Shown in pieces: positions 9,410-16,666 of a stretch of DNA of 20,816 bases. Under the pieces are notes generated by a model, which worked only from the letters and a program-made list of their open reading frames with translations, was not told where the DNA came from and made no database searches. Position 1 is the stretch's first letter, and every line of letters begins with the position of its first letter. Source of the stretch: CAZFZT01 sp964523675 (lineage in GTDB: Bacteria; Planctomycetota; Phycisphaerae; Phycisphaerales; SM1A02); contig CAZFZT010000064.1 in assembly GCA_964523675.1 (NCBI GenBank), positions 1 to 20,816 of the forward strand. The letters run 5' to 3'. A program made the translations under genes and the position numbers.

Positions 9410-9444
9410 GTGGTACTCGCCGCCCCCGGCACGGCGAGAACCAC
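9410..9444. repeat. 13-bp inverted repeat
   Basis: GTGGTACTCGCCG (9410-9422) and CGGCGAGAACCAC (9432-9444) pair over 13 bp with one mismatch around a 9-nt loop. No T-run follows on either strand. It lies between the beta-helix gene and the truncated RND pump gene, close to where the latter's homology begins. It could be a factor-dependent terminator or a relic of the rearrangement. Confidence 0.5.
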
Positions 9445-9492
9445 GTAGCTTGCGGCGAAACCGTCCTCAGCGTGCTTCCGCTGACGCGGTAG

Positions 9493-9807
9493 CACGGCAC
9501 CCGGCTCATCATGATCGACTACGCCAACCGCCACCGAGGCGATGACGGCCCGTTCGAAGCCATCCTCAAAGCCGGCGTGCGCAGGTTCCGCCCGATCTTC
9601 CTCACCACCGCCACCACGTTCTGCGGCCTGACGCCGATCATCCTCGAAACATCAATGCAGGCGCAGTACATCGTGCCCATGGCCATCTCTCTCGGCTTCG
9701 GCATCGTCTTCGCAACTGCAATAATTCTACTGCTCGTGCCATGCCTATATCTGATCCTTGAGGATGCAATGAACCTGTTCAGGCGGGGTGCGGCGGCTGA
9801 GGGGTAG
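9493..9807 (+). pseudogene. C-terminal stump of an RND efflux permease
   Basis: Only about 105 codons remain of a protein normally longer than 1000 aa. The surviving part matches the end of AcrB/MexB-like RND pumps: RLIMIDYANRHRG, then RRFRPIFLTTATTFCGLTP, then ETSMQAQYIVPMAISLGFG, followed by a final transmembrane stretch and LVPCLYLILEDA. An in-frame TAG (9490-9492) precedes it, and no upstream RND sequence or membrane-fusion partner is present. An ATG at 9511 could in principle start a 98-aa peptide, but without the rest of the pump it would not function as a transporter. The natural stop is at 9805-9807. Confidence 0.85.
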
Positions 9808-10325
9808 GCGGTCGAAGGCCGGCCGTGGCGCATGGCGTCGATCAAATGCGGCGAGTATCGGGGGCAATCCAGTATGAGTCGGCAGGACTGAGGTCCGGAC
9901 CCCCTTGTCTATCCCCGCACATGAGCACGAACGAGGACGCGAGCACATTCGAGCACACAGAGGACAAGGAGCACCGACATTCACGGGAATCCGCTTACAC
10001 GTATCGTCAATAGCTGGCGATTTTTTGCAGATTCGAGATCCCGGTTGGCCTAAAGTTGCTGGATTCGTCGTAGGTGACGCGGTAGAAACAGGTTGGATCG
10101 GCCCGAGCGTTTTCGCCAGCGCACGTGACTCTTGGATGGCGACGGTTACCGTTTGATCGCATGATCTGCAAGGCCAATGCAGGCGTCATGCAAACTCGGG
10201 TACCGCGTCTCCCGGCGTCGATTCTCTGATTTGAGTCCCTATACGCCACTGGGGTCGCTCGAACTCGCGTCGCCGCACGGGAGAACGCGTACCCGTTTTC
10301 ATATCTTGTAACTTGGAGACGTGAA
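9808..10325. other. gene-poor stretch at the edge of an accessory islet
   Basis: No convincing gene is seen. A minus-strand frame (stop at 10007) is open for 148 codons through 10453, but its N-terminal part lies antisense to the proline run of the next gene. Its C-terminal part (around ENARADPTCFYRV and NFRPTGISNLQKI) might be a relic that I cannot name. The stretch holds nested inverted repeats: GCATGA/TCATGC (10159-10164, 10186-10191) enclosing TGCA/TGCA, and the longer pair at 10197-10295. Just before the next gene is TTGGAGAC, a ribosome binding site. Confidence 0.4.
10197..10295. repeat. long imperfect inverted repeat
   Basis: CGGGTACCGCGTCTCCC (10197-10213) and GGGAGAACGCGTACCCG (10279-10295) are complementary over 16 positions if one bulged base is allowed in each arm. 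They are separated by 65 nt. The second arm is followed by TTTTC and ends 30 bp before the GTG of the next gene. It could act as a regulatory RNA structure, as paired operator sites, or as the end of a mobile segment. Confidence 0.5.
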
Positions 10326-10949
10326 GTGACAACGACATCTACAACCAACAAGGGTCGAACCAAGAAGAAGGCGAACCGCAAGGCCCTCGACCTACCACCG
10401 CCGCCCCCACCACCGCCGCCCGTTCCCATTGATCCAGAGGTGCCGAAGAACAAGCGGGATCGCCGGAAGGCCCACGAACGACGTGAAGACCTGCGTAACG
10501 AACTCTGGCCCGGAAGCGCGGATGAAGTGTGGTCACGTCATGGCACCTCAGGATGGACCACCATACCACGTGTGCTTCCGTTGATCACGGTACTACTCCG
10601 TCATCTCACCAAGAACAATGGGGGGGACGCATCATCCGTCTATATTGAACTATGGGCGCGCGTGTATGACGAGGGTTATGTGCAGATCAGCAATCAACTC
10701 GACCATGTTTATGCTTCGGGGTATACAGGCGCGCGGGGGCTTCGGACATGGCAAGAGCGAATGCGACTCCTCGAAGATCATGGCTTCATTAAGATTCAAT
10801 CGAATGGCGCGCAAGAGTTCGGGCACATCCTCCTGGTCGACCCTTTACTAGTGGCATCGCGCCATAAGCGGAACAATCGTACGCCGGAGGGCTGGTGGGC
10901 CGCATTTCGATCACGCGCGGACGAAATCGGCGCTGATATACCCTGCTGA
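10326..10949 (+). CDS. uncharacterised winged-helix-like protein with Pro-rich linker
   Basis: This 207-aa protein starts at GTG 10326, with GGAG 7 nt upstream. Residues 1-22 are Thr/Lys-rich, 24-32 are nine consecutive prolines, and 40-60 are a highly basic and acidic helix. The conserved-looking core (about 67-185) begins WSRHGTSGWTTIPRVLPLI. It continues with SVYIELWARVYDEGYVQI, SGYTGARGLRTWQERMRLLE and DHGFIKIQSNG...GHILLVDPL. The helix-helix-beta pattern around 115-175 suggests a winged-helix DNA-binding fold. I know similar conserved hypothetical proteins from accessory regions but no assigned function. No transmembrane segment or catalytic motif is seen. The stop is 40 bp before the next gene on the same strand, so the two probably form one operon. 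Confidence 0.75.
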   Translation: MTTTSTTNKGRTKKKANRKALDLPPPPPPPPPVPIDPEVPKNKRDRRKAHERREDLRNELWPGSADEVWSRHGTSGWTTIPRVLPLITVLLRHLTKNNGGDASSVYIELWARVYDEGYVQISNQLDHVYASGYTGARGLRTWQERMRLLEDHGFIKIQSNGAQEFGHILLVDPLLVASRHKRNNRTPEGWWAAFRSRADEIGADIPC

Positions 10950-10989
10950 GCGGTGCATCGTCGATAGCGCGTCACGGAGATTGCTAACG

Positions 10990-11481
10990 GTGAATACGAC
11001 TCATCCAACATCGCATGTTCGGCTTCCCAGAGCTGTCTGCGCTGCTGTAGCTGATATCCTTTCCGGATCGGGCTCGCATGACACGTTAAACGCGGTGTTC
11101 GAGGCGGCCGGGGCACCCGGTCCACCACCGGACCTGCCGCACAGTTCAAAGTGGAAAGCGTGGCTATTCCGGGCCGGGAACGACCCGTCTGTGGACAGCC
11201 TCGCCGTGTTAGGTAATCTCATCGAGGAGTTCATGGACCTGCCTCCGGTGAAGCAAAGCGTCTCCGAGATCATCGATATCGGCTTTGATCACGACCCAGT
11301 CGCCGATTGGGAGGCGCGACGTGCGCACCTAACCCAAGTGCTTGAAGCACATGGCTTTCGATATTTTCGCGGCGGCCGCGTACTTCCGGTTGGGCAATCG
11401 ACGGAATTTTTTCTGTCTCTAGCCCGTTCGCGCCACAGCCGGAAGGTGCTATGCCACCGACACTGGACTCTCTTCTCCTGA
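10990..11481 (+). CDS. N-terminal (AbiJ-NTD-like?) module, frame-separated from nuclease
   Basis: This 163-aa frame starts at GTG 10990, with GGAG 10 nt upstream. TTG 10981 is also open but too close to that site. Residues about 10-95 (RLPRAVCAAVADILSGSGSH...NAVFEAAGAPGPPP, then SKWKAWLFRAGND) resemble the small helical N-terminal domains found on AbiJ-type and other phage-defence effectors; this is a tentative match. Then comes ADWEARRAHLTQVLEAHGFR, which ends in RYFRGGRVLP. After that the composition changes (RSRHSRKVLCHRHWTLFS), as expected for out-of-frame translation. It overlaps the nuclease gene by 31 bp. A one-base shift at the T6 run (11407-11412) would join the two into about 314 aa, the layout in which this nuclease domain normally occurs. 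It may therefore be the front half of a broken or frameshifted gene. Confidence 0.6.
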   Translation: MNTTHPTSHVRLPRAVCAAVADILSGSGSHDTLNAVFEAAGAPGPPPDLPHSSKWKAWLFRAGNDPSVDSLAVLGNLIEEFMDLPPVKQSVSEIIDIGFDHDPVADWEARRAHLTQVLEAHGFRYFRGGRVLPVGQSTEFFLSLARSRHSRKVLCHRHWTLFS

Positions 11482-11924
11482 CGCTAATCGATGGGCTTCC
11501 CACTGCTATGCATCCACTCCAGTTTAGGCGAAAGGGAGCCCTCTCGCTGTCTTTCGAGAGCGAGTACGATATTCAAGACTTACTTCATTCGCAACTCCGC
11601 CCTTGGGTAAAGGACATTCGCCCGGAGGAATTCACGCCTAGTTATGCGGGGTCTAGCACCCGTATGGATTTTCTCCTGCCTCAGCACAACCTCGTTCTGG
11701 AAACAAAACGAGTGCGTGATCGTCATCATGCACGGTCGATAGGAGACGAACTGATCATCGACATTGAACACTACCGAAAGCACCGACAATGTGACAGACT
11801 GTGGTGTGTTGTGTATGATCCTTTACGACTTGTACCGAATCCCGCTGCACTCACCGATCTGAACGGGGATCGATCTACTCCCCTCGGGAAGGTGTCGGTG
11901 CGAGTAATCGTGGTAGCTGGATGA
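11451..11924 (+). CDS. PD-(D/E)XK nuclease-superfamily domain protein
   Basis: This 157-aa protein matches a compact restriction-endonuclease-like domain. EYDIQDLLHSQLRP (38-51) and DIRPEEFTPSYAGSSTRMDF (55-74) lead into the catalytic pattern: Asp73, then Glu84 and Lys86 in LVLETKRVRD. DELIIDIEHYRKH and LWCVVYDPLRL follow. All three active-site residues are present, so DNA cleavage is plausible. In the proteins I know, this domain is C-terminal to varied N-terminal modules in suspected defence effectors. Here the ATG at 11451 has GGAAGG just upstream and could be used independently, but its frame is already open from 11346, through the overlap with the preceding reading frame. Third codon positions look less GC-rich than in neighbouring housekeeping genes, consistent with horizontal acquisition. 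Confidence 0.8.
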   Translation: MPPTLDSLLLTLIDGLPTAMHPLQFRRKGALSLSFESEYDIQDLLHSQLRPWVKDIRPEEFTPSYAGSSTRMDFLLPQHNLVLETKRVRDRHHARSIGDELIIDIEHYRKHRQCDRLWCVVYDPLRLVPNPAALTDLNGDRSTPLGKVSVRVIVVAG

Positions 11925-11940
11925 CCCGGCGCAAGCCGGG
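11925..11940. other. 6-bp hairpin with GCAA tetraloop
   Basis: CCCGGC (11925-11930), GCAA, GCCGGG (11935-11940) begins right after the nuclease stop codon. No T-run follows, so it could stabilise the 3' end of the transcript or be a REP-like element rather than a classic terminator. The remaining 190 bp up to hicB hold only the hicBA control region. Confidence 0.4.
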
Positions 11941-12070
11941 GCGACAGAACCGGACAAGACCGCGACAGGCACCCGATCCGGGCCGGGTGGGTTTGACTTG
12001 ACGGTGTGAGATGTTCCGGCCGTTCTGCCGTGCCCAGGCTGCTCCAAGGGGTTCTCGAACGTTGTCGACA

Positions 12071-12125
12071 GTGGCCTAAAGGGCAGCGGAAGGCCACGCG
12101 ACTGTGATATCATTACCGAGGAGGT
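12071..12125 (+). promoter_or_regulatory. hicBA control region: dyad, possible -10, strong RBS
   Basis: GTGGCCT (12071-12077) and AGGCCAC (12091-12097) form a perfect dyad with a 13-bp spacer, placed where a repressor could block a promoter with -10-like TATCAT (12108-12113). No clear -35 box is seen. GAGGAGGT (12118-12125), 6 nt before the hicB ATG, is one of the best ribosome binding sites in the window. Confidence 0.45.
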
Positions 12126-12131
12126 CGCACG

Positions 12132-12353
12132 ATGAACCTGACTGCTGTCTATCGAAAAGTCCCGCAGGGCTATGTGGCCTTTGTTGAGGAATTGCCCGGC
12201 GCGAATACGCAGGGTGCGACGCTTGATGAGGCGCGTGAGAACCTGCGTGAGGCGATTTCGCTTGTGCTTGAAGCCAATCGTCAGATGAGTCGCGAGTCGC
12301 TCGAAGGCGATGATGTGCTGCGCGAGCGGCTCGATTATCCCTCTGCGGCATGA
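12132..12353 (+). CDS. hicB: HicB-family antitoxin
   Basis: This 73-aa protein matches the short HicB (UPF0150-like) fold: AVYRKVPQGYVAFVEELPGA (5-24), then NTQGATLDEARENLREAISL (25-44). The partial RNase-H-like fold binds and masks HicA. It ends LRERLDYPSAA and lacks the C-terminal helix-turn-helix or ribbon-helix-helix of longer HicB proteins, so its own ability to bind DNA is doubtful. Its stop overlaps the hicA start (ATGA at 12350-12353), giving tight coupling of antitoxin-first order. Start supported by GAGGAGGT 6 nt upstream. Confidence 0.92.
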   Translation: MNLTAVYRKVPQGYVAFVEELPGANTQGATLDEARENLREAISLVLEANRQMSRESLEGDDVLRERLDYPSAA

Positions 12354-12535
12354 AGCGGCGCGACCTCGTTCGGCATCTCGAATCGCACGGCTGCCAACTG
12401 CTGCGCGAAGGAGCCAATCACAGCGTGTACATCAACCGCGCCAAAGGAAAGAGCTCAACAGTTCCTCGACATCGCGAGATTGACGAGTTTCTCGCGAAGA
12501 AGATCTGTCAAGACCTCGAAGTGCCGCAGCCGTGA
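12350..12535 (+). CDS. hicA: HicA-family mRNA interferase toxin
   Basis: This 61-aa protein is full length for HicA, a double-stranded-RNA-binding-fold ribonuclease that cleaves mRNA. MKRRDLVRHLESHGCQLLRE leads to GANHSVYIN, where His24 is the expected catalytic residue. VPRHREIDEFLAKKICQDLE is the typical C-terminal part. It overlaps hicB by four bases (ATGA), and its stop overlaps the next gene's GTG start (GTGA at 12532-12535). Nothing suggests inactivation. Confidence 0.92.
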   Translation: MKRRDLVRHLESHGCQLLREGANHSVYINRAKGKSSTVPRHREIDEFLAKKICQDLEVPQP

Positions 12536-13272
12536 GAGAAGTGAAACGCCGCATCGTCATCATCGTCGTGTTCCTGCTGCTCGGCGCGATCGTGAATGTT
12601 GCGGTGGCGTGGGGCGTTGCCTACTGGATGGACCCTGCTGCGCGCGTGGAACCCACGACATTACTGTTTCATAATCTCGACACCACGATGCACTGGTGGT
12701 CAGAAGAAGAAAGCCGACCGCATGCCGGCTGGTACGTGGATCGCCAAGAGCGAACCGGCGCGATGAGAGTCACTTCTCTATGGCATGACCGTGATCCATC
12801 GGTGCGATGGATTTTCACTGGGAAACCTGAAGCTGATGTTCCGTCCTGGGGGCAATTTCTCCTTCTTCCACAGGCGCGAACGTCAACCGGTTGGCAATAC
12901 GACCGCCGAGTCGAGGCATGGGGAATCCCAATGCTGTCAATGTACTCAACGTGGAGGGATGATCGCCGCTTTGACACGGTCGCTACTCTCTCGGTTGAAC
13001 GTGGAATCGAATTGCCACCGGCGACGCGCTCGGGTCTCTTTGGAACGCACCTGGCGCCTCGTGCGCTTCCCGTCATAATCATCTGGCCCGGCTTCATCAT
13101 CAACACCCTCTTCTACGCGCTGCTCCTCTGGCTGCTTGTCGCTGCGCCGTTCGCAGCGCGGCGCCTGCTGCGCCGCAGGCGCGGCCTGTGCGAGAAGTAC
13201 GCGTATCCGATCGGCGTCAGCCCTGTCTGCACCGAATGCGGCGCGGCGGTTGTGCGGAGAATTGAGATGTGA
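12532..13272 (+). CDS. membrane protein with degenerate zinc-ribbon tail
   Basis: This 246-aa protein has a transmembrane segment at about 8-31, a soluble middle (about 35-178) with many Trp and Arg residues and no recognised domain, and a second hydrophobic segment at 181-206. A basic stretch (AARRLLRRRRGL) and a short tail CEKYAYPIGVSPVCTECGAAV follow. Such two-helix proteins ending in a CxxC...CxxC ribbon are common in planctomycetes, with unknown role. Here the first pair has only Cys220; the expected second cysteine is Tyr223, while Cys233 and Cys236 remain, so tetrahedral zinc binding is doubtful. The GTG start overlaps the hicA stop (GTGA), implying translational coupling. GTG 12541 (MKRRIVIIV) is an alternative start. 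Confidence 0.78.
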   Translation: MREVKRRIVIIVVFLLLGAIVNVAVAWGVAYWMDPAARVEPTTLLFHNLDTTMHWWSEEESRPHAGWYVDRQERTGAMRVTSLWHDRDPSVRWIFTGKPEADVPSWGQFLLLPQARTSTGWQYDRRVEAWGIPMLSMYSTWRDDRRFDTVATLSVERGIELPPATRSGLFGTHLAPRALPVIIIWPGFIINTLFYALLLWLLVAAPFAARRLLRRRRGLCEKYAYPIGVSPVCTECGAAVVRRIEM

Positions 13273-13320
13273 ATCGGCGGGTGGCGAGAACTGGCGTGGA
13301 GCGGTGGCACATCGGCGCAT

Positions 13321-13350
13321 AGAAAAACCCAGGGACTGCTAATCCCTGGG
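13321..13350 (-). terminator. rho-independent terminator of the hydrolase gene
   Basis: On the minus strand an 8-bp perfect stem CCCAGGGA/TCCCTGGG (arms 13350-13343 and 13335-13328, 7-nt loop) is followed directly by TTTTTCT (13327-13321). It lies 30 bp after the stop of the minus-strand hydrolase gene. On the plus strand it is followed only by CTTT, so it may weakly serve the convergent membrane-protein gene as well. Confidence 0.85.
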
Positions 13351-13379
13351 CTTTGGGTGCAAATCAAGAGGTGCGTACG

Positions 13380-15872
13380 TTATTCCGGGCACGCGCCCCA
13401 TGCGGCCAGCAGCGCGAGCAGGTCGGGTACGCCGACGGTGTCATCGCCGGTCAGGTCGGCGGGGCAGTCGTTTGGATCAGCGCATGGTCCCCATGCAGCG
13501 AGCAGCGCAAGCAGATCGGGCACGCCGACGTTGCCGGAGCCGGAGAGATCGGCGACGCAGGAACTGCCGACGAACGTGCATGCGAAATCGAGTTGAATGA
13601 CGCCCGATCCGCCGGGTCCGGCGTAGTTGCCGAGGTCCACAGTTCCCAGCGACGGCTCGCCAACCTTTAGGCCGACAAACGCGCCGGCGAGCGTGGGGCC
13701 CTGCTCTGTGGTTGTGATCTCGATGCGTTGAATCGGCATTGACGAAGTAAAGCCCATTCCCGCAGCAAGTGAATTGGCGGTGCTTTGCGGGGAAGTGATT
13801 GACTCCACCGGCATTCCGGCCTCGTCGTAGAGCGCCATCGTCGCCGTCTTCCCAACCGCCAGTGAACCAAAGTAGGTGTAGAACGCCTCCACCGGCGGAT
13901 CGAATTCGAACGTGAGCATTGCACTCTCGTTCAAGATGATTGCATCGGAAACCGCCGGCTGCGTTGCTGAGGTGGTGACCGCGCAATACGGCTCGCCATT
14001 GATGTGACCTGAAACCGTCATGTTGCCGCCCGTCAGCTCCAGCGTCACCGGCTCCAGTTGTGAGACCAGCAGGCAGCCCGTTCCATTTGGGATGCCGGGG
14101 AGGAACTCGTCGAAGGCGCGGGCCTCATAGCCCACCGCCGCAGACTTCCATGCTTCTGCGACGCTTACGAAAGGCAGCACGCTCGCTGAGGAATCTGAAA
14201 CTGTTACGGTGATGCTGTTGCGATCGATGTGACCGCTCGGGTCCTTCACTTCAAGAGTTACGCAGTGAACGCCCGGCGGCAGGTCCACGTCCACGATCGG
14301 GCCGGAAGCGCTGCCGAGCGACCATGTCCATGAATACTGAAGTGAGTCGCCATCCGGGTCGAACGATGTTGATCCGTCGAGCAGAACTGCTGCGTAGTCG
14401 CAGCCGTTGCACTCGATGAACAAATCGCCGCCCGCGTCCGCCACCGGCGGCTTGTTCATGGTGTTGAAGCGGCTGATGAGTCCAGCGGAGACGAGACACA
14501 AATTCGGGTTCGTGGGCCGGTGCGTCCAGTTCACCCCTGGCGCGAGCGTCTCCAGCGCCTTGAGGTTTGCGACGCGCTGGGCAGCGTTGCCATTTGACCA
14601 CGTTCCACCAGAGTAAATGCGGGCCGGCCAAGTCTGGTTGGGGCACGAGCCGCAGTGTGGGCTTGTTCGAAGGCGGACGCCGAGCCCGACCGGGTTCGGA
14701 AGCGGGCCGCGATAACCGATGATCTCGCCGTGGCCGTCATTGGCCCACCCAACGCCGGAACCGGCGGGGCAGCACAATGCGCCGCCCCCTCCGATTGGCC
14801 AGCCGCCGGGATCGTCACAGGGCCACACACCGCAGAGGGCCGGCGTCATGGAGACCTCGGACTGCGATGTCACACCGCCCGGCGGCTTGGAATGGCCGAA
14901 GGAGTAACTGTCCTGATAGTCGAACGGGTACAAGAACTCTTTCTGGAATCTGTGATGCAGGTTGATAATGTTGCTTCCGAACTGGACCGCTGCGGGATTG
15001 TGGTAGTAGACCTGCCCGCTACAAAGGAAGTGGTTGTCAGTCTCATTGACGTCTTTGAGCCAGGGCCCCCACGGAACGCAGCCGGTACCTATGCCGCCCC
15101 ATGTCAATGACTTGTACCCAAGGAACTTGTTTCTAGTCACTCTCCAGCGGGTCCAGTTGAAGTCGGAGGCATTGGGTGCGATGCCGGCCCATGGGTAGTT
15201 GCGATTGCCAACAGGGTCGATCGGCGCGAGCAAGTCAATCACGACGTCGGCCTGGGCACCGAGGTGCGCGACAGCGCCGCCGCCCATGCTGTGGCCGACG
15301 ATGATGATCATGGCGCTCGGGTTGTTCTCGCGAATGGCGTTGAGGAGGAGTTTGGCGTCGACAAGGAATTGATAATCCTCCGCAGGAACCGCTTTGTTGG
15401 CGGCTTGTGAGGCGGTGCTGAACGCAAGGATGTCGTCGTTGCCGCCGGGGTGAGACTGGCTGTAGTGGAGCGGGCGCTCCATGTAGGGCGCGAGAAGGTT
15501 GTTCCACCAGGAGTAATGGACGTATGCGCCTTGCGTTTGAAGGTGACGTGCAAAGTTATAGACCAGCATCTGGTCGAGGTAGGCGTTGGTTGCGTATCCA
15601 GTGACGATAAGCGCGTAGATAGGCCGGCCGTTGGGGACGGTGATGGAGTCGTCGCCTGCGCCGGGATGACCAGCCCAGACGTTGGGCAGGTTCCAGCCGG
15701 TGCCTTCCTCATCGGGTGGGGCATTAAGCTTTGGCAGGTGGACGGTGATTGTGGGCTCAGACGAAGAGCCACAGTCGGCGGCGGGCGCATTGGCGTTGAC
15801 AAGGAAGATGCTCAGCCCCGCGGAGGCGAGGACTGAGAACGAAGCGATCGATGACGAGGTGAAGGAAGCCAT
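13380..15872 (-). CDS. secreted alpha/beta-hydrolase with PKD-like and tandem dockerin-like modules
   Basis: This 830-aa protein starts at ATG 15872, with GGAG 6 nt upstream; the frame is open to 16013 without a better signal. Residues 1-32 are a signal peptide ending ANAPAA. The hydrolase region (about 80-400) has PIYALIVTGYATN, a nucleophile elbow IIVGHSMGGGAV with Ser195, and LLAPIDPVGN with Asp219. The catalytic His is not certain (FGHSKPP or DGHGEIIG). The fold suggests a lipase or esterase; the substrate is unknown. Residues about 474-559 (KPPVADAGGD to ITVTVSD) are PKD-like. About 565-765 form a beta-rich region of the kind seen before C-terminal anchors. The end (772-830) holds two dockerin-like units, each VGVPDLLALLAAWG. 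A clear terminator follows the stop. It is divergent from the ECF sigma gene. Confidence 0.88.
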   Translation of the reverse strand: MASFTSSSIASFSVLASAGLSIFLVNANAPAADCGSSSEPTITVHLPKLNAPPDEEGTGWNLPNVWAGHPGAGDDSITVPNGRPIYALIVTGYATNAYLDQMLVYNFARHLQTQGAYVHYSWWNNLLAPYMERPLHYSQSHPGGNDDILAFSTASQAANKAVPAEDYQFLVDAKLLLNAIRENNPSAMIIIVGHSMGGGAVAHLGAQADVVIDLLAPIDPVGNRNYPWAGIAPNASDFNWTRWRVTRNKFLGYKSLTWGGIGTGCVPWGPWLKDVNETDNHFLCSGQVYYHNPAAVQFGSNIINLHHRFQKEFLYPFDYQDSYSFGHSKPPGGVTSQSEVSMTPALCGVWPCDDPGGWPIGGGGALCCPAGSGVGWANDGHGEIIGYRGPLPNPVGLGVRLRTSPHCGSCPNQTWPARIYSGGTWSNGNAAQRVANLKALETLAPGVNWTHRPTNPNLCLVSAGLISRFNTMNKPPVADAGGDLFIECNGCDYAAVLLDGSTSFDPDGDSLQYSWTWSLGSASGPIVDVDLPPGVHCVTLEVKDPSGHIDRNSITVTVSDSSASVLPFVSVAEAWKSAAVGYEARAFDEFLPGIPNGTGCLLVSQLEPVTLELTGGNMTVSGHINGEPYCAVTTSATQPAVSDAIILNESAMLTFEFDPPVEAFYTYFGSLAVGKTATMALYDEAGMPVESITSPQSTANSLAAGMGFTSSMPIQRIEITTTEQGPTLAGAFVGLKVGEPSLGTVDLGNYAGPGGSGVIQLDFACTFVGSSCVADLSGSGNVGVPDLLALLAAWGPCADPNDCPADLTGDDTVGVPDLLALLAAWGACPE

Positions 15873-16022
15873 GGGATTCTCCGAAAGGTGCGTGAGGTGT
15901 TCGGAAGGCGGTATGAATGAGGACGCAAGTCGGCCGCAGCGCGCCCGGAGAATGCGGGCCTTTTTGTGAAAAATGCGGCTCTCACGGCTCAAAATGAGGC
16001 ACGAAGCGTGCACGGCTGCCGG

Positions 16023-16028
16023 TACAAT
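16023..16028 (+). promoter_or_regulatory. possible -10 box for the sigma factor gene
   Basis: TACAAT lies 40 bp before the chosen sigma factor ATG, in the 195-bp gap between the divergent hydrolase and sigma genes. No recognisable -35 hexamer is seen 17 bp upstream, so this is a weak call. Confidence 0.3.
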
Positions 16029-16067
16029 GCGCGGCTAGACGGAAGGGTTCAGGCAATCGGCCATCAG

Positions 16068-16661
16068 ATGCTGCAGCACACCGTCACACAATTGCTCAAT
16101 CGCGCTGCCGCATCCCCTGCGGACAGCGGTGTTTCCGACGGCTCCGCAGCGACAGAGCTGTTGCCGATCGTGTATGAGGAGTTGCGTTCCCTCGCCTCCT
16201 GCTTCTTTCGTAATCAGGCGGCAGAGAACACGCTTCAGCCGACGGCGCTGGTTCACGAGGCGTATCTCAAACTCGTCGATCAGTCGATTGACTGGCAGAG
16301 CCGCCGGCAGTTCTTTGCTGTGGCCGCCACTGCGATGCGAAGCATTTTAGTGGATCATGCTCGTCGCAAACGCGCTGCCAAGAGGGGCGGTCCTTCAGGC
16401 GGCGCTGCGGCAAAGAGTCGGGTGCCGCTCGAACAGGTCGATGGAACCGCTGCACTTGATGATGCGACAATACTTGCAATTGATGAAGCGATGACGCGAC
16501 TGGCGGACCTCGATGAGCGAAAGGCGCGACTGGTTGAACTCCGATTCTTTGCCGGACTCACCAGCGAAGAGGCGGCCGAGACGCTGGGCATTGCGCGATC
16601 GACTGCTGCGGAGGAATGGCGCATTGCCCGCGCCTGGCTGTATAGCCAGTTGAAGGATTGA
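16068..16661 (+). CDS. ECF RNA polymerase sigma factor
   Basis: This 197-aa protein is an ECF-type sigma factor of the sort common in planctomycetes. Region 2 is NTLQPTALVHEAYLKLVDQS, then RRQFFAVAATAMRSILVDHA with basic RRKRAAKRGG. Region 4 is ARLVELRFFAGLTSEEAAET plus the helix-turn-helix LGIARSTAAEEWRIARAWL. No anti-sigma factor gene is present. Instead the next gene is a Ser/Thr kinase, an arrangement described for planctomycete ECF groups, in which the kinase may replace the anti-sigma factor as control. The ATG at 16068 gives a family-like length; the frame is open to 15966, and no clear ribosome binding site marks either start. Its stop precedes the kinase ATG by 5 bp. Confidence 0.9.
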   Translation: MLQHTVTQLLNRAAASPADSGVSDGSAATELLPIVYEELRSLASCFFRNQAAENTLQPTALVHEAYLKLVDQSIDWQSRRQFFAVAATAMRSILVDHARRKRAAKRGGPSGGAAAKSRVPLEQVDGTAALDDATILAIDEAMTRLADLDERKARLVELRFFAGLTSEEAAETLGIARSTAAEEWRIARAWLYSQLKD

Positions 16662-16666
16662 TCGAC